Counted from the first letter of the stretch, positions 1-6,186 are shown. The stretch: DNA of 7,631 nt from Rhodobiaceae bacterium (GCA_009885515.1 VFKO01000303.1:1-7631); one strand, 5' to 3'. A program made the numbers and translations. Notes: generated by a model from the sequence alone, not told the origin.

Positions 1-190
1 AAATCGTGATCCCGCGCGCCTTTTCTTCCGGCGCCTTGTCGATCTGATCATAGGCCGTGTACGAAGCCTGGCCCGTCTTGGCCAGGATCTTCGTGATCGC
101 AGCCGTCAGCGATGTCTTCCCGTGATCAACGTGACCGATCGTTCCGATATTGCAGTGCGGCTTGTTCCGCTCAAATTTTGCTTTGCCCAT
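1..190 (-). CDS. tuf: Elongation factor Tu, N-terminal part (cut by window edge)
   Basis: EF-Tu is the GTPase that delivers aminoacyl-tRNA to the ribosomal A site in the cytoplasm. Sixty-three codons are present, reading inward from ATG at 188-190. The translation opens MGKAKFERNKPHCNIGTIGH and carries the G1/P-loop GHVDHGKT at residues 19-26. It breaks off just after ARGITI, at the start of switch I, so about 330 residues lie outside the window. A Shine-Dalgarno AAGGA (200-204 on the plus coordinates) lies 9 bases before the ATG. The gene is last of the set tRNA-Tyr, tRNA-Gly, tuf on this strand, with a 109-base leader after tRNA-Gly and no obvious promoter of its own there. Co-transcription with the tRNAs is therefore likely, as in the known tRNA-tufB operons. 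The Cys in KPHCNIG is, from memory, common in alphaproteobacterial EF-Tu. Identity is certain; whether a second tuf copy exists cannot be seen here. Confidence 0.98.
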   Translation of the reverse strand, partial: MGKAKFERNKPHCNIGTIGHVDHGKTSLTAAITKILAKTGQASYTAYDQIDKAPEEKARGITI

Positions 191-299
191 TCGAATGCGT
201 CCTTGAAGTCTTGTCTGTAGTGTTGCGTTCAGTCCTTCATCAGTGTTGGCCGGTCTGGCCGCAACTGCTGAAGCCAAGCCCACCTTCGAAGCGAAAGCT

Positions 300-373
300 T
301 GGAGCGGGTGAAGGGAATCGAACCCTCGTCGTAAGCTTGGAAGGCTTCTGCTCTACCATTGAGCTACACCCGC
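300..373 (-). tRNA. tRNA-Gly (anticodon UCC)
   Basis: A complete cloverleaf reads on the minus strand. The acceptor stem is GCGGGTG / CACCCGC, the D-stem GAGC pairs with GCTC, and the anticodon loop is CTTCCAA with anticodon UCC. The T-arm is GAGGG TTCGATT CCCTT, followed by discriminator T and an encoded CCA (300-302). It decodes GGA (and GGG by wobble). The outermost anticodon-stem position is a G-A mismatch (27-43); I believe the same is seen in related alphaproteobacterial tRNA-Gly. The gene lies between tRNA-Tyr and tuf and is probably cut from a joint transcript by RNase P and 3' processing enzymes. Confidence 0.97.
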
Positions 374-383
374 CTTCTCCTTC

Positions 384-395
384 GCCCGTTCGGGC
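384..395 (-). repeat. Small inverted repeat in the tRNA-Tyr/tRNA-Gly spacer
   Basis: GCCCGAACGGGC on the minus strand is a perfect 12-base palindrome that would fold in RNA as GCCC-GAAC-GGGC. It ends 10 bases before the mature 5' end of tRNA-Gly. Its place inside a transcribed tRNA spacer suggests a processing or insulation hairpin; that role is inferred. It has no U-tract, so it is not an intrinsic terminator. Confidence 0.4.
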
Positions 396-418
396 ATTTC
401 ATTCTTTCGTCCTCTCGG

Positions 419-431
419 GGCTTGCAAAGCC
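419..431 (-). repeat. Second small inverted repeat in the tRNA spacer
   Basis: GGCTT-TGC-AAGCC (minus strand) is a perfect 5-3-5 inverted repeat in the 110-base spacer between the two tRNA genes. With the hairpin at 384-395 it gives the spacer two short stems. It may guide RNase cleavage of the joint precursor; nothing in the sequence proves this. Confidence 0.3.
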
Positions 432-483
432 GGTATTCGCATGATCCAAATCCACTCGCCCTCACCGTTTGCGCAGTGAAAAC

Positions 484-569
484 TGGTGGGGGAGGTAGGA
501 CTCGAACCTACGAAGGCGTCAGCCAGCGGATTTACAGTCCGCCCCCTTTGCCACTCGGGACACTCCCCC
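484..569 (-). tRNA. tRNA-Tyr (anticodon GUA)
   Basis: This is a class II tRNA with a long variable arm, read on the minus strand. The acceptor stem is GGGGGAG / CTCCCCC and the D-stem TCCC pairs with GGGG. The anticodon arm is GCGGA CTGTAAA TCCGC, giving anticodon GUA (codons UAC/UAU). The variable arm can fold as GGC-TGAC-GCC. The T-arm is GTAGG TTCGAGT CCTAC, then discriminator A and an encoded CCA (484-486). It is first in the tRNA-Tyr, tRNA-Gly, tuf unit, the same order as in the enterobacterial tyrU-glyT-thrT-tufB operon but without the thr tRNAs. Confidence 0.97.
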
Positions 570-605
570 AAAATGGACATACTTCGGCTCGCGCCGCGTA
601 CGTGC

Positions 606-634
606 TTGCTCCGGCCTGTTATGAATTTTATCCT
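606..634 (+). promoter_or_regulatory. Possible promoter for rlmB
   Basis: TTGCTC (606-611), a 17-base spacer and TATCCT (629-634) each match consensus at 4/6 positions. It would give an approximately 120-base leader before rlmB and would fire across the divergent tRNA promoter. It is the best plus-strand candidate I see in 570-760, which holds no other gene. It is weak and could be chance. Confidence 0.2.
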
Positions 635-689
635 ATCTTTTGGGATCGCGCCTGCGTGTGCCCACAAAAGCTGGGGCACGAGAACGGGG

Positions 690-719
690 CTTATGGCCAA
701 ATACTCCATGACTTGTCAA
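690..719 (-). promoter_or_regulatory. Likely sigma70-type promoter of the tRNA-Tyr/tRNA-Gly/tuf unit
   Basis: On the minus strand a perfect -35 hexamer TTGACA (714-719) is followed after 18 bases by CATAAG (690-695), a 4/6 match to TATAAT. Transcription would start near 683, about 114 bases before the mature tRNA-Tyr 5' end, leaving a 5' leader to be removed. A consensus -35 suits a strongly expressed translation operon. The assignment is by pattern only. Confidence 0.5.
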
Positions 720-760
720 CTGGTTAACCCCATTCTTCCACGAAACTCCGGAGCGGCAGA

Positions 761-1540
761 ATGACCAGGCACAGAGATAAGAACCGCAGAGCCGACCACA
801 AGGACCGGAACGACACAGGCGGAATGATTTGGCTCTGGGGAACCCACGCCGTCAAGGCCGCCCTGAAAAATCCCGCACGCAAGTGCCGGAAAGTGCTGAT
901 TTCGCAAGGCGCAGACCCGGAAATTCTGCAACACGCGGCTCACTCAAAAGTCATCGTCGAAAACACTGATCACACAGCAATTGAGCGCGCATTGCCGCGC
1001 GATTCCGTTCACCAGGGCGTGGCATTGCTCGCCTCGCCACTGGAAGAACAGGACGTCGCATCCGTCATAGAAGCGGCGAAGCGGCCATGCTGCCTCGTAC
1101 TCCTCGACCAAGTCACTGATCCGCACAATTTTGGCGCCGTTATCAGATCGGCAGCCGCCTTCGGCGCCTGCGCCGTCGTTGTTCAAGACCGTCATTCGCC
1201 GCCTGCAAGCGGTGTTTTGGCCAAGGCTGCCAGTGGCGCGCTTGAAACGGTGCCAATAGTCCGGGTCGTCAATATCGCGCGAGCCTTGGAACAACTGGGG
1301 GAAAATGGCTTCCTGCGCCTCGCGCTCGCCGACGAAGCGGCCAAACCAGTGGAAAGCCTGGATTTGAAGCGGGATATCGTTTTGGTGCTCGGCTCGGAGG
1401 GCGAAGGGCTTCGCCGCCTAACTCGTGAAAGCTGCGATATGTCGATTCGATTACCGACAACCCCGGCCATGCCCAGCCTCAACGTCTCGAACGCCGCCGC
1501 AGTAGCCCTCTACGCCTGGGCTATCGCACAAAGAACCTAA
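761..1540 (+). CDS. rlmB: 23S rRNA (guanosine(2251)-2'-O)-methyltransferase, SPOUT/TrmH family
   Basis: RlmB uses S-adenosylmethionine to methylate the 2'-O of G2251 in the peptidyl-transferase P loop of 23S rRNA. The 259-residue product is close to the E. coli length (about 243). Domains in order: a charged basic tail (1-22), a substrate-binding domain starting at IWLWGTHAVKAAL (23-35), and the knotted SPOUT domain. SPOUT motif 1 is DPHNFGAVIR (120-129; N123 and R129 are the family's key residues), motif 2 is LGSEGEGLRR (210-219), and motif 3 is SLNVSNAAAVALY (239-251). The ATG at 761 has GGAG about 8 bases upstream. A later Met (residue 22) would remove only the basic tail. The gene is divergent from the tRNA/tuf unit and converges on the next gene with a single base between the stops. 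TrmH-family members of other specificity share these motifs, but the N-terminal domain favours RlmB. Confidence 0.93.
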   Translation: MTRHRDKNRRADHKDRNDTGGMIWLWGTHAVKAALKNPARKCRKVLISQGADPEILQHAAHSKVIVENTDHTAIERALPRDSVHQGVALLASPLEEQDVASVIEAAKRPCCLVLLDQVTDPHNFGAVIRSAAAFGACAVVVQDRHSPPASGVLAKAASGALETVPIVRVVNIARALEQLGENGFLRLALADEAAKPVESLDLKRDIVLVLGSEGEGLRRLTRESCDMSIRLPTTPAMPSLNVSNAAAVALYAWAIAQRT

Positions 1541-1541
1541 A

Positions 1542-2579
1542 TCAATAGAGGGCAGCGACCGTATCGACTGTTGGTCCACCGTAATCTTCGATGAAGACAA
1601 GCACTTTGAAACCGCTTGTCGTCTTCACGCGGCCGTTTTCATCACGCACCAAAACGCCTTTGGTGCTCATCGTACCGGTTTGCGGATCAACGCGGAACTC
1701 CGGCACGCGGCCACGATACTTTGTCGTAATCAGCTGGAACAAAGTTCTCGCGTTCTCCGTCGAAAGCCGGATACAGCCGTGCGACGCCCGTTTTCCCAGG
1801 TCTTTCTCACCTTCCGGCGCTGAGCCGTGAAGCGCCAGGCCGGACTGCCGGCCTTCCGTGCGCCAGTCAAAAAACATGGCGTAGGGCATCGGGGACTTCC
1901 ATTGCCTGGACGTATAATCTTCGTAGGCCCGGCCACGATCCAGCTTGAATATGCCCTCTGGCGTATTCGTGCCAAGCTTCTTACCCGATGGCGACACCAC
2001 CTCTTCTTCCAGACCCGTCGACACCGCCCAGCTATATTGCAGCTGATAAACGCGGTCTTCTTGCTTGGCGAGCACGAACATCTTTTGCGCCCATGCGCCT
2101 TTGTCGGGCGTCGCCTTGCTCACGTAGAGGAACAAATCAAAATACTCGAGCACCTCTTGCGGCACGCGGCTTCGCAGGCGGGCTTCAACCGGTTCCAAAT
2201 CCATCGGCATCTGGTCGGGCGCTTGCGTCAATCGAAGTTTGGAGAGCTCGTTCGCGTGCACGGCCGGCGCCACTATTCGTGGCAATTTCATTGCTGGTGC
2301 TGCAAAATCGCGAGGCTCAATCTCAATAAATGGAAGGTTCGCGCGGACCGCCATCGCCCGATGACTTGTCGCGTGCACAGGGCTCGCCATTTTTGATGAC
2401 TTAAACAGCGTCTCAAGCGCACCGCCGCCTTGACTGACGAAATCGTCAATCGCCGGACGCAAATTTTCCGCTTCTGCGTTCAATCTCTCGCCGTTTTTAC
2501 CCTGAAGCAAAATATACGAGCCGAAAGAACCAGCAGACACGACAAAGACTATGCTCAGCGCTCTGAGCCAGGAACCCAT
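1542..2579 (-). CDS. Exported L,D-transpeptidase, YkuD domain (copy A, intact motifs)
   Basis: YkuD-fold enzymes act on peptidoglycan in the periplasm, making 3-3 crosslinks or attaching proteins to the stem peptide through a catalytic Cys. Of 345 residues, 7-26 form one hydrophobic segment (a signal peptide or membrane anchor). Residues 30-140 are a low-similarity linker. The YkuD domain starts near YFDLFLYVSK (146-155) and carries TNTPEGIFKLD. The active site is H251-G-S and S266-H-G-C269-I-R-L, both complete. No LysM or other peptidoglycan-binding domain is seen. The ATG at 2577-2579 has AGGGG 6 bases upstream. The gene follows a clear paralogue (copy B) after 147 bases, so the pair arose by tandem duplication. 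The exact reaction (crosslinking or protein anchoring) cannot be told. Its stop lies one base from that of rlmB, leaving no room for a terminator between them. Confidence 0.9.
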   Translation of the reverse strand: MGSWLRALSIVFVVSAGSFGSYILLQGKNGERLNAEAENLRPAIDDFVSQGGGALETLFKSSKMASPVHATSHRAMAVRANLPFIEIEPRDFAAPAMKLPRIVAPAVHANELSKLRLTQAPDQMPMDLEPVEARLRSRVPQEVLEYFDLFLYVSKATPDKGAWAQKMFVLAKQEDRVYQLQYSWAVSTGLEEEVVSPSGKKLGTNTPEGIFKLDRGRAYEDYTSRQWKSPMPYAMFFDWRTEGRQSGLALHGSAPEGEKDLGKRASHGCIRLSTENARTLFQLITTKYRGRVPEFRVDPQTGTMSTKGVLVRDENGRVKTTSGFKVLVFIEDYGGPTVDTVAALY

Positions 2580-2602
2580 GGCAAACCCCTATTCCAGCCC
2601 GG

Positions 2603-2630
2603 AGTGTACGTATATCCGGCCGTTCCTCAA
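2603..2630 (-). promoter_or_regulatory. Possible promoter for L,D-transpeptidase copy A
   Basis: On the minus strand TTGAGG (2625-2630), a 16-base spacer and TACACT (2603-2608) give 4/6 matches at both boxes. The start would fall about 17 bases before the ATG, just ahead of the AGGGG ribosome site. It is weak. Two GTTGCAA heptamers lie further upstream (near 2638 and 2678). Confidence 0.2.
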
Positions 2631-2693
2631 TATCTCGTTGCAACAAAGGCGCTTAACCCTCGGTGGTTGAAACCTTTTTGCAACGCTGACTTT

Positions 2694-2718
2694 CGGGGAA
2701 TTTACCGTCTTCTCCCCG
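2694..2718 (-). repeat. Inverted repeat between the two L,D-transpeptidase genes
   Basis: CGGGGA (2713-2718, minus-strand sense) and TCCCCG (2694-2699) form a perfect 6-bp stem around a 13-base loop, starting 8 bases after the stop of copy B. No run of U follows, so it is not a standard intrinsic terminator. It could be an mRNA-stabilising 3' stem or an attenuator; the role is inferred. Confidence 0.35.
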
Positions 2719-2726
2719 CGCAGGCC

Positions 2727-3749
2727 TCAATTCGTGTACGCAACCACCGGACCGACAATTTCCTCCCGGCCGTCATAGTTCTCCACAAACACCACCGCGC
2801 GATATCCATCCTGCAGCAAAACTGACCCGGCCTCATCGCGCAGCACCCGGCCCCACCGGTCAGTTGACAGGCGTTCGTTCATCGCCAAAACCGGCACTTG
2901 CCCGCGCGTCGTATTTTGAATCTTGTAAAACAGTTCCTTCGCGTGTTTGGGGTCCAGGCGAATGCAACCGGCGGAATCGCGCTTGCCCAGCCTGCGGATT
3001 TTCGATTTGCCGACTGCCGCATGGATCGCAAGCCCCGACTGGCGGCCATTATTCATCAAGTCATAGAACATGGCGTAGTGCATGGGAGCGTTGTCCCACA
3101 TTTTTGACCAATACCGCTTGTGCATACGATCAGGATCGAGTTCAAAAATACCTTCCGGCGTATTCGTACGAACCTTACGTTCGTGATGCAGTTCCAATTT
3201 TTCACGGCCGGTTGAAACCCGCCACTCTGAATAGGGTATAATTCTGCCATCCGCGTCACGCTGGAACACGAACATGCGTTGCGCCAACGGCCCGCGGTTG
3301 GACTTGCTGACATACATAAACAGATCGAAATAAGATTCGATTTCGTCAGGGACACTGGCAAACAGCCTGCGCTGCGCAAGGTTCGTAAGCGGCGCCTCTT
3401 CCGCATCAAGTCCCGCCGGCGGTTCTGGTTGCGGCGCCACGACTGGCACTTGTTCCAATGGAACAACCACAACCGGTGCATCCGCCTGCTCAACTTGTGG
3501 TGGCAATTCCAGCGCTACCGGCGTTGCACCTATACTGGGCGCATCACTCGCTGATTGATTATGCCTTTCCATCGCCAAAACAGGCGCAGCCTTCGCTGCG
3601 GATTCCGCTTCGGATCTGGCTGTGAATGGATCTTGGCTACCAACGCTGCTTGCAGACACCAAAACGGCAAAAATACCCAACGCGAACGTCACTTGACGCG
3701 GCATGAAAAGCCCCCAACTGGACTTCCCCGCACCGGCCCTGATCCCCAT
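2727..3749 (-). CDS. Exported YkuD-domain protein (copy B, altered active-site motifs)
   Basis: This is a paralogue of the downstream L,D-transpeptidase; shared blocks include YFDLFMYVSKS, TNTPEGIFELD, YAMFYD, GRQSGLAIH and LGKR. Of 340 residues, about 19-37 are a signal peptide core, 71-112 a Pro/Val-rich linker, and 138 onward the YkuD domain. The first active-site His (H243) and Cys (C262) are present. However, HGS reads HAA (243-245) and SHGC reads SAGC (259-262, Ala codon at 2970-2972). In family structures Cys and the first His are the core of catalysis, so activity may remain, but the conserved second His is absent. The start is uncertain. ATG 3749 has AGAAGGGG rather far upstream; ATG 3704 (residue 16) gives a tighter signal peptide, MPRQVTFALGIFAVLVSASS, behind a GGGGG run. 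It lies 75 bases after the acetyltransferase gene, with an 18-base palindrome in that gap. The function is either a diverged transpeptidase or a non-standard YkuD protein. Confidence 0.85.
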   Translation of the reverse strand: MGIRAGAGKSSWGLFMPRQVTFALGIFAVLVSASSVGSQDPFTARSEAESAAKAAPVLAMERHNQSASDAPSIGATPVALELPPQVEQADAPVVVVPLEQVPVVAPQPEPPAGLDAEEAPLTNLAQRRLFASVPDEIESYFDLFMYVSKSNRGPLAQRMFVFQRDADGRIIPYSEWRVSTGREKLELHHERKVRTNTPEGIFELDPDRMHKRYWSKMWDNAPMHYAMFYDLMNNGRQSGLAIHAAVGKSKIRRLGKRDSAGCIRLDPKHAKELFYKIQNTTRGQVPVLAMNERLSTDRWGRVLRDEAGSVLLQDGYRAVVFVENYDGREEIVGPVVAYTN

Positions 3750-3769
3750 CAGCAGTCCGGCCCCTTCTG

Positions 3770-3787
3770 TGTTTCAAACTTGAAACA
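3770..3787. promoter_or_regulatory. Perfect 18-base palindrome, operator-like
   Basis: TGTTTCAA-AC-TTGAAACA has two perfect 8-base arms around a 2-base centre. It lies in the 75-base gap between the acetyltransferase stop and copy B, 20 bases upstream of the longer start (3749). Size and symmetry suit a dimeric repressor or activator. It has low GC content and no following U-tract, so a terminator is unlikely. No matching promoter boxes are clear beside it, and I cannot name the regulator. Confidence 0.5.
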
Positions 3788-3824
3788 TTTCCGTGTGCAA
3801 TTCAACTACTCAAAAGGGTAGCGG

Positions 3825-4334
3825 CTACGAGAGTCCCGTACGCATCAACAACTCATCGTAGAATATACCATCGACACATAACTCTCGTTCGAGTTGTCCA
3901 CACACGTTAAATCCGAAGCGTTCGTACAACCCGCGTGCTGAGTCGTTTCCTGCAGTCACATGCAGAGTTGCAAACTTGGCCCGCCCGGCGAACTCACCGC
4001 ACCGCAGCATATCCATTGCAGATTGCATCAATAAATTCGCAACCCCTCGCCGGCGAAATGCAGGACGCACATAAACGGCACCTATCTCCGCATTGTGCGC
4101 TAATTTGACGCGCGATTTTAGGGACACAACTAAAATACCGCCAAGTACTCCATCGACGTCCGCTCCCAGTGTTCGTGCAGCACCCGCCAGCCGCTCTCGC
4201 CACCATGTCAGCGGTTGCCCGGCTTCTTCTTCCCAAGACGACCCAAAACTTTCCGGCGCAAGCCGCAAACCCTCAAGTCTGATGTCGCGTACCGCGACAG
4301 CATCGTCCGCTCCAAGCACGCGCACTGTCGTCAC
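3825..4334 (-). CDS. GNAT-family N-acetyltransferase
   Basis: GNAT enzymes move an acetyl group from acetyl-CoA to an amine; the substrate here is unknown. With GTG at 4332-4334 as start, the protein has 169 residues. It has an N-terminal segment typical of the family (RDIRLEGLRLAPESFGSSWEEE, about 16-37, split here as RDIRLEGLRL and APESFGSSWEEE), motif A with VYVRPAFRRRGVANLLM (87-103; the R-R-G-V-A turn binds CoA pyrophosphate), and motif B VTAGNDSARGLYERFGF (126-142). The GTG overlaps the metG stop as GTGA, and GGAGG sits 9 bases upstream. This start is preferred over an in-frame TTG at 4364, which would add 10 residues inside metG. Overlap with metG implies co-transcription and coupled translation. 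It may be a protein, peptide or small-molecule acetylase; there is no evidence for RimI-type specificity. Confidence 0.85.
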   Translation of the reverse strand: MTTVRVLGADDAVAVRDIRLEGLRLAPESFGSSWEEEAGQPLTWWRERLAGAARTLGADVDGVLGGILVVSLKSRVKLAHNAEIGAVYVRPAFRRRGVANLLMQSAMDMLRCGEFAGRAKFATLHVTAGNDSARGLYERFGFNVCGQLERELCVDGIFYDELLMRTGLS

Positions 4335-6088
4335 GCCGGCGCGCCTCCGAACCGCGCCTCCCAAGCGATCACCTGCTCTGGCGGAATTTTGGCAAACAAC
4401 ACCGGTGGAACCTCAAATGTCCGGCCCGGCTTGAGCACACTGATTTCGCCGGCAATCTTGCCCTTTGGCCATTGCAGTTCATCAGGCGCAAGACCAAGAC
4501 TGTCCGCCATCGCTTTCGCGGAAAACGGAATAACCGGCGACGACAATATCGCAAACAACCGGATCAAATTGATTGCCACCCGCACACTGACGGCGGCAGC
4601 ATCCTTGTCCGTCCGTATCGCGGTCCAGGGCGCCGCGTCGGCCAGGTATTCATTTCCCAACACCCAGATCGCGCGAAGCTCTGCCGCCGCCTTTCGCAGC
4701 TGGATGTCCTCCAGAAACGCCGAGTACAAACCAAAGCGCCGCTCCAACTCGTCCGTGAGCTTGGTCTCCTTCGGCCCAAGTTTGCCGCCCTCAGGAATAA
4801 CACTGCCCCATTTGCCTTGTGTGAACTTCAGAGTCCGGTTGACGAAATTTCCCAGCACATCCGCCAAGTCCTTGTTCACCGTGTCGGAGAAATGTTGCCA
4901 GGTAAAAGACGCATCCGAACTCTCCGGTGCATTCGCCGTCAAATACCAGCGCCAAAAGTCCGGCGGCAAAATCTCCAGCGCCGTATCCATGAACACACCA
5001 CGCTTCTGGCTGGTCGAAAACTTGCCGCTGTAATAGTTCAACCAATTGAAACCCTTGATCTGGTCAACCAGCTTCCATTTCTCGCCGGAGCCCAACATCG
5101 TCACCGGAAAGCCAACCGTGTGGAACGGCACGTTGTCTTTGCCCATGAATTGAACATAGCGAACCTTGGCTTGCGCCTCTTCGCCAACCCACCACGACTT
5201 CCAGTCGCGCGCATTCGAACCTGTTGCGGCCTCCGCCCACTCGCGCGTCGCGCCGATATATTCGATCGGCGCATCGAACCAGACGTAGAACACCTTACCC
5301 TTCAGCCCTTCGACGTCGGGACGTTGCCCTTGCGGATTTCGACCCCAGGTCTCAGCATTCACCGGCACGCCCCAGGATAAATCGCGCGTAATACCGCGAT
5401 CCTGCAGACCCTCATCCAACCACTTCAATGCGATCGAACTAACAAGTTGAGGCCATTCCACTTTGGAATTGATCCAGGCCCGCAACTCGTCCGAAAACCC
5501 GGATTGCTTCAAAAACAGATGCTTGCTGTCGCGAAATTCAATCTCGCTCGATCCCGACAATGCAGAGCGCGGCGACTTCAGATCCGCTGGGTCAAGCACC
5601 CGCGTGCAGTTTTCGCACTGATCGCCCCCTGCCCGGTCATAGCCGCAATGCGGGCAGGTCCCGATGACATAGCGGTCCGGCAGAAACCGTGCCTCGGCCT
5701 TGGAGAAAACCTGTCGCGTGGTGCGTTCTTCGATATGTCCATTCTCCCACAGCACTTTGGCAAAATGCTGGGTCAACTCCCGGTTCTGTGCGCTTGACGA
5801 GCGGCCAAAATGATCAAAGGACAATCCAAATCCGTCAGAGAGCTTCTTCTGAACACCCCACCACTTCTCGCAATAATCGGCGACCGGCAACCCTTCACCC
5901 AGGGCCGCAAGCTCTGCCGGCGTTCCGTGCTCGTCGGTTGCGCAAATAAAAAGCACCTCGCGCCCGCGAGCTCGCTGGTAACGCGCATAAACATCGGCGG
6001 GTAACATCGACCCCGCTAGGTTGCCCAGGTGCTTGATGCCGTTAATGTAAGGAAGGGCGCTGGTAATCAGGATTCGATTTTGGATCAT
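4331..6088 (-). CDS. metG: Methionine--tRNA ligase (MetRS)
   Basis: MetRS charges tRNA-Met and initiator tRNA with methionine in the cytoplasm. The protein has 585 residues. The Rossmann start is MIQNRILITSALPYINGIKH, followed by LGN; KHLGN (19-23) is the HIGH-box equivalent. A single zinc knuckle has C145, C148, C158 and C161. KSPRSALSG (171-179), FYVWFDAPIEY (267-277) and FMGKDNVPFHT (314-324) are catalytic-domain landmarks. The KMSKS-equivalent loop is KFSTS (356-360). The helical anticodon-binding domain follows, with NFVNR at 414-418. There is no C-terminal EMAP/dimerisation domain, so the protein is shorter than E. coli MetG (about 677). ATG 6086-6088 has AGGGA shortly upstream. The reading frame stays open upstream to 7297, but that extension is purM antisense and is rejected. 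The stop overlaps the next gene's GTG. Confidence 0.96.
   Translation of the reverse strand: MIQNRILITSALPYINGIKHLGNLAGSMLPADVYARYQRARGREVLFICATDEHGTPAELAALGEGLPVADYCEKWWGVQKKLSDGFGLSFDHFGRSSSAQNRELTQHFAKVLWENGHIEERTTRQVFSKAEARFLPDRYVIGTCPHCGYDRAGGDQCENCTRVLDPADLKSPRSALSGSSEIEFRDSKHLFLKQSGFSDELRAWINSKVEWPQLVSSIALKWLDEGLQDRGITRDLSWGVPVNAETWGRNPQGQRPDVEGLKGKVFYVWFDAPIEYIGATREWAEAATGSNARDWKSWWVGEEAQAKVRYVQFMGKDNVPFHTVGFPVTMLGSGEKWKLVDQIKGFNWLNYYSGKFSTSQKRGVFMDTALEILPPDFWRWYLTANAPESSDASFTWQHFSDTVNKDLADVLGNFVNRTLKFTQGKWGSVIPEGGKLGPKETKLTDELERRFGLYSAFLEDIQLRKAAAELRAIWVLGNEYLADAAPWTAIRTDKDAAAVSVRVAINLIRLFAILSSPVIPFSAKAMADSLGLAPDELQWPKGKIAGEISVLKPGRTFEVPPVLFAKIPPEQVIAWEARFGGAPA
4344..4348 (-). promoter_or_regulatory. 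Ribosome binding site GGAGG that sets the acetyltransferase start
   Basis: GGAGG on the minus strand lies inside the last codons of metG, 9 bases before GTG 4334. Together with the GTGA stop-start overlap it supports that GTG over the upstream TTG (4364). Confidence 0.6.
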
Positions 6089-6145
6089 GTTTCCCTGTCT
6101 CTCGCGCACCAGATAGATGAATCCGGCGCAAATTGGAGCGGGGAC

Positions 6146-6172
6146 CATATAGAAAGGCCCATCTGTGAGCAA
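6146..6172 (-). promoter_or_regulatory. Possible promoter for metG
   Basis: On the minus strand TTGCTC (6167-6172) and TATATG (6146-6151) each match 4/6, but the 15-base spacer is short. The start would be near 6139, about 50 bases before the metG ATG. It is the best candidate in the 156-base divergent gap on this strand; no riboswitch or T-box fold was recognised in the leader. Confidence 0.2.
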
Positions 6173-6186
6173 AGCATCCCTCCGGC

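Noticed and set aside
321..360. G-A mismatch at the end of the tRNA-Gly anticodon stem
   Set aside because: The rest of the cloverleaf is sound and I believe related tRNA-Gly(UCC) genes show the same pair, so it does not mark a pseudogene.
353..709. Minus-strand 118-codon frame across the tRNA region
   Set aside because: It runs through the whole of tRNA-Tyr and the 5' end of tRNA-Gly on the same strand, so it cannot be a gene product of note.
2664..2679. Plus-strand GGTT-GA-AACC followed by TTTTT
   Set aside because: A 2-base loop and 4-bp stem cannot make a stable terminator, and no gene is read on that strand here.
3807..3828. Possible terminator after the acetyltransferase (GTAG-CCG-CTAC then CCTTTT)
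   Set aside because: The stem is only 4 bp and the T-run is short and interrupted; too weak to call an intrinsic terminator.
5008..5022. MetRS signature loop KFSTS instead of KMSKS
   Set aside because: The Thr for Lys change looked odd, but the surrounding FSTSQKRGVFMD block agrees with what I recall of Caulobacter-like MetRS, so it is a subfamily trait and not a defect.
4215..5033. Plus-strand frame of 272 codons across the metG/acetyltransferase junction
   Set aside because: It is antisense to two well-supported genes and has a Ser/Arg-rich composition with no family features.
4472..5380. Long plus-strand open frame (302 codons) opposite metG
   Set aside because: It is Arg-, His- and Pro-rich, with no recognisable motif, and lies wholly opposite conserved MetRS sequence.
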